A DNA stretch of 5,460 nt, from contig JAFAWZ010000089.1 in the NCBI GenBank assembly GCA_019241495.1, positions 1 through 5,460 on the forward strand, in the 5' to 3' direction. The first letter of the stretch is position 1, and every line of letters begins with the position of its first letter. Shown here piece after piece: positions 1 to 5,460 of the stretch. The DNA is from Acidimicrobiales bacterium (lineage in GTDB: Bacteria; Actinomycetota; Acidimicrobiia; Acidimicrobiales; Palsa-688). The notes under the pieces are model-generated. The model saw nothing but the letters and a program-made list of their open reading frames with translations. It searched no databases and was not told where the DNA came from. The position numbers and the translations under genes were made by a program.

Positions 1-1680
1 CAGGCCGCGGAGGCCGCCGCGGAGCGCGCTTCGGCGGCCCTGTCGACCTTCGAAAAGCTGGACCTGCGCCGCCAGGAGCACGAAGCCCTGGTGGCAGAAG
101 GGCGAGCGGCCCGCCAGCAGCTCGACGAGGCTGAGCAAGGGGCCGCCCGCTTCGAGACCGAGCTGTCGGAGCTGGCCCGGCTGGAGGCCACTCTGGAAGC
201 TCTCGAGCGCCAGGCCTCGGGACTGGCTGATCACGAGCGCGAGCTCGACCTGCTGCGGGCCGCGGCCGGTGCCGCCTCCTCGGTGGAGGCCCTCGCGGTG
301 CCGCCCCGACCCCCTGACATCGACGAAACGGCGCTGGAGGAGGCAATGGAGGCGGCCAGGACCCGGAGGGAAGAACTGGCCGCGACCACCGCCCTACTTG
401 GCGCGGCCGAGGCCGAGCTCGGTCGGGCCCGCCAAGCCGCGGAGCGGTCCGCCTCGCTAGACGGGGAGGCCGAATGCCCCATATGCGGGCAAGCTCTGGG
501 GGCCGCCTTCGCCACGGTGCAAGCCCACCGGGCCGCGGAGGTGACCGACGCCGAAGGGCGCCTCAAGACGTTGCAAGGCGAGCTCAGGCAAGTCACCTCG
601 GCTGCAAGGGCAGCGGACTCCGGGCTGGCCGAGCTCACCGCCCGGGTCGGTGCCGAACGCAGACGCCTGGCGGAATGGGAGCAAGCGCAGGGCCGGCGAC
701 TCGACGCTGAGCGGGCCCTGGCCGCACGGTGGGCAGAAGTGTGCGACGCCGGAGTGCGGCTCGGCGGACCGACTCAGCCTTCGGGACCGCCACCAGCGGC
801 TGCGCTGGCCGCCGCGGCGGAGTCGGTTCAGAGGGAGCTGACCGCGCAACGGGCAGCCGGGCAAGCCGTACTGCGGATCAGGGGCCGCCTCGAAACCCGG
901 GCTCAGCTGGAGCGGGCGTGGGCGGACAGCAGGGAGCGGGCCGGCGATGCGGGCGGGAGGGTGGAGGCCCTGCGGGAGAAGGTGCGGGCCTTGGGATTCA
1001 CTCCCGCCGATCTCGAAGCGGCCATTCAGCGCCGGAACGCGACCGCGGCCGCGTCCCGGGCAGCCGGGGCGACCGCCCACGAGGCCGCCCTCACGGTCGC
1101 GAGGGAAGAGGAACGGGCCCGCGGCGCGAAGCGGAGGTGGGAGGAGGGCCGGGCACAGCACGCCAAGCTGGCGGAGCTGGAATCGGAGGCCAGGCACCGG
1201 TCGCGGGTGGCGGACCTCCTCGCCGAGTTTCGCAACACGGTGGTGGCGTCGGTGGGGCCCCGGCTGGCCACTCAGGCGGCCGAGTTGTTCGGGGAGCTCA
1301 CCGACCACGAATACGAACGCATCGAGGTCGACCCCGACACCTACCAATTGCAGATCTGCGACGGCGGGCTCCTGTACGGGCTGGACCGCTTCTCGGGATC
1401 GGAAATCGACCTGGCCAACCTGGCCTTGCGGGTGGCCATCAGCGAGCACATCCACTTCCAGTCGGGAGGCTCGGTCGGTCTCCTGGTCCTCGACGAGGTG
1501 TTCGGACCGTTGGACGAGGACCGCAAGACCCGCATGCTCCTGGCCCTCGAGCGCCTTCGGGGCCGCTTCCGCCAGATACTGGTCGTGACCCACGACGCCG
1601 AGATCAAAGAGCAGCTACCCAACGCCATCGAAGTCGTCAAACGGCCGGGCCGGCGAGCCACGGCGCAGGTCCTCGACTAG
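1..1680 (+). CDS. sbcC: SbcC/Rad50-family exonuclease ATPase subunit, C-terminal part (5' truncated by window)
   Basis: The frame is open from base 1 to the TAG at 1678-1680 (559 codons here). The N-terminal Walker A lobe lies off the left edge. Visible in order, numbered from the first codon of the window: a long Ala/Glu/Arg-rich coiled coil; a zinc-hook CPIC at codons 159-162 (bases 475-486); a second long coiled coil; then the C-terminal ATPase lobe. That lobe has an ABC-type signature FSGSE (464-468), Walker B LLVLDE (494-499), a D-loop GPLDED and an H-loop VVTHD around codon 531. The family works with the SbcD/Mre11 nuclease to open and trim DNA ends and hairpins during repair, and the hook joins two subunits through zinc. 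SbcD would be expected upstream, outside the window. The signature deviates from the usual LSGGE. Family assignment is firm; the symbol is by family and not orthology-tested. Confidence 0.92.
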   Translation, partial: QAAEAAAERASAALSTFEKLDLRRQEHEALVAEGRAARQQLDEAEQGAARFETELSELARLEATLEALERQASGLADHERELDLLRAAAGAASSVEALAVPPRPPDIDETALEEAMEAARTRREELAATTALLGAAEAELGRARQAAERSASLDGEAECPICGQALGAAFATVQAHRAAEVTDAEGRLKTLQGELRQVTSAARAADSGLAELTARVGAERRRLAEWEQAQGRRLDAERALAARWAEVCDAGVRLGGPTQPSGPPPAAALAAAAESVQRELTAQRAAGQAVLRIRGRLETRAQLERAWADSRERAGDAGGRVEALREKVRALGFTPADLEAAIQRRNATAAASRAAGATAHEAALTVAREEERARGAKRRWEEGRAQHAKLAELESEARHRSRVADLLAEFRNTVVASVGPRLATQAAELFGELTDHEYERIEVDPDTYQLQICDGGLLYGLDRFSGSEIDLANLALRVAISEHIHFQSGGSVGLLVLDEVFGPLDEDRKTRMLLALERLRGRFRQILVVTHDAEIKEQLPNAIEVVKRPGRRATAQVLD

Positions 1681-1709
1681 GAACCGGTAACCGGGCAGGC
1701 GGGGACCGG

Positions 1710-1715
1710 TAGCGT
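1710..1715 (+). promoter_or_regulatory. Candidate -10 element for the sucrase/ferredoxin-like gene
   Basis: TAGCGT fits the actinobacterial TAnnnT -10 pattern and lies between the sbcC stop and the next gene. It predicts a transcript starting near 1721-1723, which leaves about 33 nt before GTG 1755. No convincing -35 is visible, so the call is weak. Readthrough from sbcC is the alternative. Confidence 0.3.
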
Positions 1716-1740
1716 GGGTGGGTGACACTTCCGCCCCCCG

Positions 1741-1746
1741 AGGAGG
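1741..1746 (+). promoter_or_regulatory. Strong ribosome binding site that fixes the start at GTG 1755
   Basis: AGGAGG is a perfect Shine-Dalgarno core placed 8 nt before GTG 1755. The earlier in-frame GTG at 1722 has no comparable site upstream and would put this motif inside the coding region. The downstream start is therefore preferred. Confidence 0.75.
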
Positions 1747-1754
1747 GTGATCTC

Positions 1755-2675
1755 GTGACCGACGTCTTGGACCAGGCGGTTCGTTGCAGCGCGTGGGCCC
1801 GGGCCGAAGCCCTCGACCCCATCGGCAGCGTCGGCTCGTACGAGGGATTCGTCCTCGCCGAGGTTCCCCTGCCGTGGCCCCACGATGTCGGGCTGGTACC
1901 GGAGCTGTCCGGATTGGCCGCGGTGGCCGCCGAGAACCGCCTACGGCTGCAGGCCCTGGTGCCGAAGGTGAGATCAGACGAGCGGCGCTTGATCCTGCAC
2001 AGCCGGCCGGTCGGCCAGGGCGACTGGTTCGACGGCTTCCGCCGCCATGCGGGCATCGTCTCGGGACCCGACCTGGCCGCCAACTTCGCGGCTCTCGAAC
2101 AAAGCGCGGAGGAGCCCGGACGGGATCTTCTGGTATGCACGCACGGCCGGCGGGACGTGTGTTGTGGATCGGCCGGGACCGTCCTGGCCCAGCAACTGAC
2201 GAGCGATGAGTGGTCTCCGGGGCTGACCCTGTGGCGAACCAGCCACACCGGGGGTCATCGGTTCGCGCCCACCTTCTTGATGCTGCCCGAGGCCACCGGG
2301 TGGGCGTTCGCTGACCCGGACCTGGCTCGCCTCATCGCCGAGCGGTCGGTGCCCTTCGCCCGCGTCGCGGCCCATTACCGGGGTTGCGCCGGTTTGCCGG
2401 GGCCGACTGTCCAGGCCGTCGAGCGGCAGGTACTCACGCGGGAAGGCTGGGCCGTGCTCGACCGGCCCCGGCGGGGCTTCGAGACGGGTGAGAGCGACCA
2501 GAAGGGCGGGCGGGCGGTCCGGTTGGAGGTGGGTGACAGCCGGGGAGGCCACGACGCGTGGGAGGCCGTGGTGGCACCCGGACGGGTGCTGCCGGTGCCT
2601 GATTGCGGCCAACCGTTGTCCGCGGCCAAGAAGACCGAGACCGAGTGGATCGTTTCCGACCTCCGGCAGGTTTAG
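1755..2675 (+). CDS. Sucrase/ferredoxin-like family protein (thioredoxin-fold [2Fe-2S] protein)
   Basis: A 306-residue protein from GTG 1755 (317 if GTG 1722 were used). It carries the full cluster-binding pattern of the Apd1/Aim32 and bacterial sucrase-ferredoxin-like family: CTHGRRDVCC at residues 128-137, which is Cys-x8-Cys, then SHTGGHRFAP at 163-172, which is His-x-Gly-Gly-His. C128, C137, H164 and H168 are the expected ligands of a [2Fe-2S] cluster with two cysteines and two histidines. No signal peptide or membrane segment is seen, so it is probably a cytoplasmic redox protein. The older name 'sucrase' does not imply sugar cleavage. The electron donor and substrate of bacterial members are not known to me. 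It lies 74 nt after sbcC and just before rnpB, with no functional link evident. Length and C-terminal region look complete. Confidence 0.9.
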   Translation: MTDVLDQAVRCSAWARAEALDPIGSVGSYEGFVLAEVPLPWPHDVGLVPELSGLAAVAAENRLRLQALVPKVRSDERRLILHSRPVGQGDWFDGFRRHAGIVSGPDLAANFAALEQSAEEPGRDLLVCTHGRRDVCCGSAGTVLAQQLTSDEWSPGLTLWRTSHTGGHRFAPTFLMLPEATGWAFADPDLARLIAERSVPFARVAAHYRGCAGLPGPTVQAVERQVLTREGWAVLDRPRRGFETGESDQKGGRAVRLEVGDSRGGHDAWEAVVAPGRVLPVPDCGQPLSAAKKTETEWIVSDLRQV

Positions 2676-2703
2676 CCTCACCCCGACGGCCACAGGTGCC
2701 ATC

Positions 2704-2712
2704 TGGTAAAAT
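2704..2712 (+). promoter_or_regulatory. Extended -10 promoter of rnpB
   Basis: TGGTAAAAT contains an extended -10 (TGn followed by TAAAAT at 2707-2712). It ends 5 nt before the predicted 5' end of the RNase P RNA at 2718, the right distance for a transcription start. The -35 is weak: CCGACG at 2683-2688 with an 18-nt spacer matches TTGACA at only three positions, which is typical of promoters that rely on the extended -10. Confidence 0.6.
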
Positions 2713-2717
2713 GGATG

Positions 2718-3100
<383 letters not shown>

Positions 3101-3102
3101 AT

Positions 3103-3124
3103 AGTCTCTGAGCAGGACTTTCAT
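3103..3124 (+). terminator. Weak candidate hairpin after rnpB
   Basis: AGTCT at 3103-3107 can pair with GGACT at 3115-3119 (one G-U) around a 7-nt loop, followed by the T-rich TTTCATCT. The stem is short and the T-run broken, so this is only a possible rnpB transcript end. The rest of the 121-bp spacer up to 3221 shows nothing recognisable beyond a visible drop in GC content. Confidence 0.2.
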
Positions 3125-3221
3125 CTCATCACAAGCCCCCCACTCCCCGAGAACCCCACACGATCCCGCCGCCACACATCCGGCACCCTTGGCTTAGTCG
3201 CTCCCCGCCCAACTCTCGACT

Positions 3222-3716
3222 ATGGTCGCGGAGCGCTACACAACACTCAGGTTGGGTAAACTTGTGCCGATACCACAGTTCGACGAGCGCGGGTGCTTGC
3301 CTCCGGGCGACCACCTCGCATCATGGCAAGAGATTGAAGACCGATATGGAAACAGCATCAAGCGTCAACGGCTCCTTAATGGGCTCTCAATCGTCGTCCA
3401 AGCCCTACGCAAGCAGGGGGTCCACACCATTTGGATCGATGGATCGTTCGTGACAGATAAGCCGCGGCCGTCCGACGTGGACGTCGTCTACCGGCCGCCG
3501 ACACCGGACACCTCCGCATCATGGGGACTTTTTTCGCCCGGTAAGCGCTCAGAGCTTAAGCGCATCCACGCAGTCGACCTCTGGCCTTACCCGTCCTTCC
3601 AGATGCCTCCGGGAGCACCACGCACCGAAACGATCAAGAGCTTCTTTTCGCACGACCTAAACGATGTCCCCAAGGGACTCATCGAACTAGAGGAACCAGA
3701 AGATGATCAAGAATGA
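3222..3716 (+). CDS. DUF6932-like protein with a nucleotidyltransferase-type active-site signature
   Basis: A 164-residue soluble protein. Residues 28-44 (PPGDHLASWQEIEDRYG) match the conserved N-terminal block I associate with DUF6932. WIDGSFVTDKPRPSDVDVVY at 71-90 has the G-S...D-x-D pattern of the polymerase-beta-like nucleotidyltransferase superfamily (G74, S75, D85, D87), and D119 in AVDLWPYP is a plausible third carboxylate. The end KGLIELEE also suits the family. The substrate is unknown. Small proteins of this fold occur as toxin-antitoxin and defence components, but that role is inferred here. ATG 3222 has no visible ribosome binding site. GTG 3264 gives the start VPIPQFDERGCLPPG, closer to the usual family N-terminus, and may be the real one. 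The 3' end overlaps the next gene by 14 nt. Confidence 0.85.
   Translation: MVAERYTTLRLGKLVPIPQFDERGCLPPGDHLASWQEIEDRYGNSIKRQRLLNGLSIVVQALRKQGVHTIWIDGSFVTDKPRPSDVDVVYRPPTPDTSASWGLFSPGKRSELKRIHAVDLWPYPSFQMPPGAPRTETIKSFFSHDLNDVPKGLIELEEPEDDQE
3689..3694 (+). promoter_or_regulatory. Ribosome binding site of the helix-turn-helix gene, inside the preceding gene
   Basis: AGAGGA lies 8 nt before ATG 3703 and within the last codons of the DUF6932-like gene. It supports this start and translational coupling of the two genes. Confidence 0.7.
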
Positions 3717-4275
3717 CCGTCAGCTGACAATCACACAACAGAAAATGCGCCGAGCGCTCGAATCGGCAGAATCTGTCGAAGAGGTCGATGCCACCACCGC
3801 TCAGTCGCTTCGTGAGTTCGCATCCGAACTGCTAGGACAGATTGACGAGTATCTCGAGGTGCGCGACGGCAACCGCCACGACTTCCCCCTCTATTCGGTC
3901 GACGACCTTGCCGCAAGCTTGATCAAGGCGCGGATCGCCCGCAGATTGACCCAGAAGCAATTGGCTGAGACCATCGGGGTCAGCGAACAAAATGTACAGC
4001 GCGACGAAGATGGTGGCTACCAACGGGCAGCCCTAAGCCGCCTTGCCGACATAGCCGATGTCCTCGAGTATCGATTGGTCGGGGCGCTCCGTCCATGCGA
4101 GGCCACCACTCCGGCAAGAGGCGTGCAGGCTGTCACGCGGGCTCAAGATTCCGCGGCTCAGCTTGGGTTTGCCCTCGGTGGGCCCAGCCGGGAGGGCGGC
4201 TACGGTTCTCGGATCATTGCTGTCAACATCGGGATCCTCCAAGGGTCCCACGAGGCGGGTGCGCCCTCGCGATGA
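3703..4275 (+). CDS. XRE-family helix-turn-helix protein with a long C-terminal tail
   Basis: A 190-residue protein. The N-terminal part (1-60) is charged and helical, beginning MIKNDRQLTIT, a start I associate with small antitoxin-like HTH proteins. The XRE helix-turn-helix covers about 67-121, with LIKARIARRLTQKQLAETIG (73-92) followed by the recognition segment SEQNVQRDED (94-103) and SRLADIADVLEY. Where related proteins commonly have QRYE, this one has QRDE, a possible change in DNA contact. Residues 131-190 form a Gly/Ala/Arg-rich tail with no recognisable domain and may be readthrough of a former intergenic stretch. It overlaps the previous gene by 14 nt and shares ATGA with the next. 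It probably binds DNA and autoregulates the operon, perhaps as the antitoxin partner of the nucleotidyltransferase-like protein; that is inference from context. Confidence 0.85.
   Translation: MIKNDRQLTITQQKMRRALESAESVEEVDATTAQSLREFASELLGQIDEYLEVRDGNRHDFPLYSVDDLAASLIKARIARRLTQKQLAETIGVSEQNVQRDEDGGYQRAALSRLADIADVLEYRLVGALRPCEATTPARGVQAVTRAQDSAAQLGFALGGPSREGGYGSRIIAVNIGILQGSHEAGAPSR
4231..4269 (+). promoter_or_regulatory. Two tandem RNA hairpins just before the third operon gene
   Basis: Hairpin 1 pairs GGGATCC (4231-4237) with GGGTCCC (4243-4249), seven pairs with one G-U, around TCCAA. Hairpin 2 pairs CGAGGCG (4251-4257) with the CG and CCTCG of 4262-4269, leaving one bulged C, around GGTG. 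Hairpin 2 buries GAGG, the only plausible ribosome binding site for ATG 4272. Ribosomes translating the upstream gene to its stop at 4275 would open it, a classic layout for coupling. Structure is by eye, with no energy calculation. Confidence 0.4.
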
Positions 4276-4730
4276 GACTCGAATCAGTCGTCCTGGCCGA
4301 AGGGGCTGCAACCGACAATCGGGGCTCGTTCACGCTCGTGACGGTTAATCAACGAGGCATCCTGGCAGAGACCCTTCCGTGGTTCGTTCGTCAGATTGCC
4401 TTCGTCGTTTTGACCGACGTACCGCTGGAGGGCAGCGAATTCCTTAGCAGCGAAGGAGATTCCCTTGCAGTCCGAGTCCTGGGTCCCAGCGGTGAAGCAC
4501 TCTTTGCAACCGGCCAGCCCGTCGTATTGTCCCCAAAGAACTACCCAGCCCTCCCATACTTCGCGAGCCTTGCCATCGATTGCGGGTGGACGGCTATGCA
4601 ATACGGGGAATATTCGATTCAGGTCGAACTAAGCCACCCGAACGGCACGTCGGAAACTCAGAACTACGCCTTCAACGTGATTGAGGCCGAGCTGTCTGTG
4701 GCCGCTAGGTCGCCCGCCGCTCCCGCCTGA
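4272..4730 (+). CDS. DUF6941-like protein, probably all-beta, third gene of the operon
   Basis: A 152-residue protein from ATG 4272, which overlaps the previous stop as ATGA. The frame is open further upstream, but that part is a shadow of the HTH gene. The start MRLESVVLAEGAATDNRGSF, with alternating hydrophobic strands such as IAFVVLTDVPLEG (42-54), SLAVRVLGPSGEALF (64-78) and GEYSIQVELS (112-121), suggests a beta-sandwich. It resembles the DUF6941 family, whose members I recall beginning MKLESLILADA. No signal peptide, membrane span or catalytic motif is seen, and the function is unknown. Tight coupling to the nucleotidyltransferase-like and HTH genes suggests a shared system in which it might act as a sensor or accessory factor, though this is speculation. 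Its last 26 nt overlap the 3' end of the convergent WhiB-like gene. Confidence 0.8.
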   Translation: MRLESVVLAEGAATDNRGSFTLVTVNQRGILAETLPWFVRQIAFVVLTDVPLEGSEFLSSEGDSLAVRVLGPSGEALFATGQPVVLSPKNYPALPYFASLAIDCGWTAMQYGEYSIQVELSHPNGTSETQNYAFNVIEAELSVAARSPAAPA

Positions 4731-4962
4731 CCTTCGCCCGGTCCGCCTTCGACAGCCCACCCCATACTCCTTCGAGTTCCAGTCCCTGGCGAAGCGCGTG
4801 AAGCCGGCAACGGAGAAGAACGGGACAGGTCTCGCAGGTCGTCTTCGCCTCGTCAGGCCGGACTCCCTGCTCAGGGAACCATGTCACCTCCGGTGGGCCG
4901 TCCTGCACGCACCTACCGCATCCAGGCGGGACGGCCGCGCGAGTGCAGTTCAACGCCCCCAC
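4705..4962 (-). CDS. WhiB-like (Wbl) iron-sulfur transcriptional regulator, short form
   Basis: An 85-residue protein from GTG (4962-4960) to TAG (4707-4705). The Wbl pattern is clear: a first ligand cysteine C18 ahead of the aromatic WFP (28-30); C43-x2-C46-x5-C52 within CETCPVLLRC; then the GVWGG turn (65-69) and a basic tail KADRAKVRRERR. Four cysteines of this pattern bind a [4Fe-4S] cluster in the family, and Wbl proteins act with the main sigma factor or as redox/NO-responsive regulators. Two extra cysteines, C6 and C15, lie near the N-terminus. An in-frame TAG at 4995-4993 limits the start to GTG 4962 or TTG 4953; no strong ribosome binding site is seen. It converges on the operon to the left with a 26-nt overlap. 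Orphan short Wbl proteins are common on plasmids and phages, fitting an accessory region. Which Wbl subgroup it belongs to cannot be judged here. Confidence 0.88.
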   Translation of the reverse strand: MGALNCTRAAVPPGCGRCVQDGPPEVTWFPEQGVRPDEAKTTCETCPVLLRCRLHALRQGLELEGVWGGLSKADRAKVRRERRAT

Positions 4963-4992
4963 GTCACCCAGCTCGTCGCCGGTCTCGCGGGT

Positions 4993-5205
4993 CTAGCGAG
5001 ATGAGGCATCAACCAGCTCGACGTTCGGGTCGCGGGACGGGGAATAGACCACCAAATGGCGCTCCTCTTCTGACAAGCGCGACAGTCGTCGGTGTAGTGG
5101 TAATCCGCCGAAGCGCGGGTCACATCGGGGCACCGGGGTGTCAGCTCGCCAGAGCCCGACCCTTTTGAACTGCCCTTCGGGTTTCTCTTCAGCCCTGTAG
5201 ACCAA
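4993..5205 (-). CDS. Doubtful small hypothetical protein, possibly frameshifted, upstream of the WhiB-like gene
   Basis: A 70-codon frame from TTG 5205 to TAG 4995-4993, ending 30 nt before the WhiB-like start in the same direction. Its second half (LSEEERHLVVYSPSRDPNVE) reads like real protein with good third-position G/C. Its first half is poor, with several rare-looking A-ending codons. The alternative frame (TTG 5213 to 4950) is better in the first half, with CPDVTRASADYHYTDDCRAC, a possible Cys-based metal site, and poor in the second. The true gene may therefore be one small protein broken by a single-base shift near 5060-5070. Both possible starts are TTG with no clear ribosome binding site. 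I do not recognise a family, and it may not be a gene. Confidence 0.3.
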   Translation of the reverse strand: MVYRAEEKPEGQFKRVGLWRADTPVPRCDPRFGGLPLHRRLSRLSEEERHLVVYSPSRDPNVELVDASSR

Positions 5206-5259
5206 GCGTGCAACCGATTACTCTCGCGATGGCCGCGGTTGACGGGCGTAGTTACGAGC

Positions 5260-5265
5260 GGAAGG
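5260..5265 (+). promoter_or_regulatory. Ribosome binding site for the rightmost gene, favouring GTG 5276
   Basis: GGAAGG touches ATG 5267 almost directly (one base between) but lies 10 nt before the in-frame GTG 5276. The spacing favours GTG 5276 as the working start, while ATG 5267 remains possible by codon preference. Confidence 0.45.
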
Positions 5266-5266
5266 G

Positions 5267-5460
5267 ATGCTGAGAGTGAGTGATGTCACGTCCTCCTGGG
5301 ACTCAGATTCGAGCGGGCCACCGATTCCGCCAACAACTGTCGAACTGACGCCGACCGAGGCCGAAGTGGTCGAGGCCGCCGAGAAGGTCTTAGCGGCCCA
5401 GAGGCCTGACGAGAAGCTTAAAAGGCCCAAGGGTGCCCCTAAGTGGGAAGAAGCGGCCAA
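5267..5460 (+). CDS. Hypothetical protein, N-terminal part (runs off the right edge)
   Basis: The frame from ATG 5267 (or GTG 5276) stays open to the window end, giving 64 codons. The visible part has a Ser/Asp/Pro-rich, probably disordered start (SSWDSDSSGPPIPPTTVE), then a charged likely helix (PTEAEVVEAAEKVLAAQRPDEK) and a Lys/Pro segment (LKRPKGAPKWEEAA). No domain is recognisable in this fragment. Third-position G/C preference is good, better than in the opposite-strand frame over the same bases, which I take as a shadow. It is divergent from the WhiB-like gene. Confidence 0.6.
   Translation, partial: MLRVSDVTSSWDSDSSGPPIPPTTVELTPTEAEVVEAAEKVLAAQRPDEKLKRPKGAPKWEEAA

Larger units (their letters stand above)
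4963..5266. other. Spacer between the WhiB-like gene and the rightmost gene
   Basis: About 300 bases separate the two divergent starts. The only coding candidate is the doubtful minus-strand frame above. I see no RNA gene, long inverted repeat, direct repeat or strong sigma70-type promoter. TTGACG at 5239-5244 resembles a -35, but no -10 follows at the right distance. Promoters for both divergent genes should lie here. Confidence 0.4.

Noticed and set aside
457..1593. Long open frame on the minus strand opposite the SbcC-like gene
   Set aside because: It is Pro/Gly/Leu/Arg-rich with no recognisable motif and lies fully opposite a well-supported coding region. In very GC-rich genes the opposite frame is often open by composition.
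729..1712. Long plus-strand frame overlapping the SbcC-like gene
   Set aside because: Arg/Gly-rich shadow of the SbcC coiled coil in another frame; no domain, and third-position bias favours the SbcC frame.
3207..3256. Inverted repeat CCCAAC (3207-3212) / GTTGGG (3251-3256) around the operon start as an HTH operator
   Set aside because: Only six bases with a 38-base gap, easily expected by chance in GC-rich DNA. No second copy or strong promoter supports it.
5165..5190. CCCTTCGGG followed by TTTCTCTT as a plus-strand terminator
   Set aside because: The stem is only three base pairs and no plus-strand gene ends nearby.
5218..5460. Minus-strand frame opposite the rightmost gene
   Set aside because: Ser/Ala-rich shadow. 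The plus-strand frame has a ribosome binding site and better third-position bias.

Overview
The window looks like a piece of a high-GC actinobacterial chromosome. The evidence is very GC-rich coding with strong G/C preference at third codon positions on the left, a gene for a WhiB-family iron-sulfur regulator (a family restricted to Actinobacteria and their phages), and an RNase P RNA with actinobacterium-like ends. I cannot name a genus from the sequence alone.

Bases 1-3100 look like ordinary chromosomal core. They hold the C-terminal part of an SbcC/Rad50-type DNA-repair ATPase (1-1680). Next is a sucrase/ferredoxin-like thioredoxin-fold [2Fe-2S] protein (best start GTG 1755, end 2675). A complete bacterial type-A RNase P RNA gene, rnpB (about 2718-3100), follows with its own extended -10 promoter. 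The RNase P RNA appears to lack helix P18.

Bases 3101-4730 differ in character: lower GC and more relaxed codon use begin right after rnpB. Three same-strand genes overlap one another (14 nt, then 4 nt), so they almost certainly form one translationally coupled operon. The first (3222-3716) is a small DUF6932-like protein with a nucleotidyltransferase G-S...D-x-D signature. The second (3703-4275) is an XRE-type helix-turn-helix protein with an unusual 60-residue tail. The third (4272-4730) is a DUF6941-like, probably all-beta protein. This arrangement resembles a toxin-antitoxin or defence cassette, and it is the best candidate here for an undescribed system. That role is inference from architecture only.

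Bases 4705-4962 (minus strand) encode a short WhiB-like regulator whose 3' end overlaps the end of the third operon gene. Upstream of it, on the same strand, is a doubtful or frameshifted small reading frame (about 4993-5213). A divergent gene starts at about 5267 or 5276 and runs off the right edge. The lower-GC operon, orphan WhiB and small unknown genes downstream of a conserved RNA gene are consistent with an accessory island, although no integrase, att repeat or insertion sequence is visible in the window.
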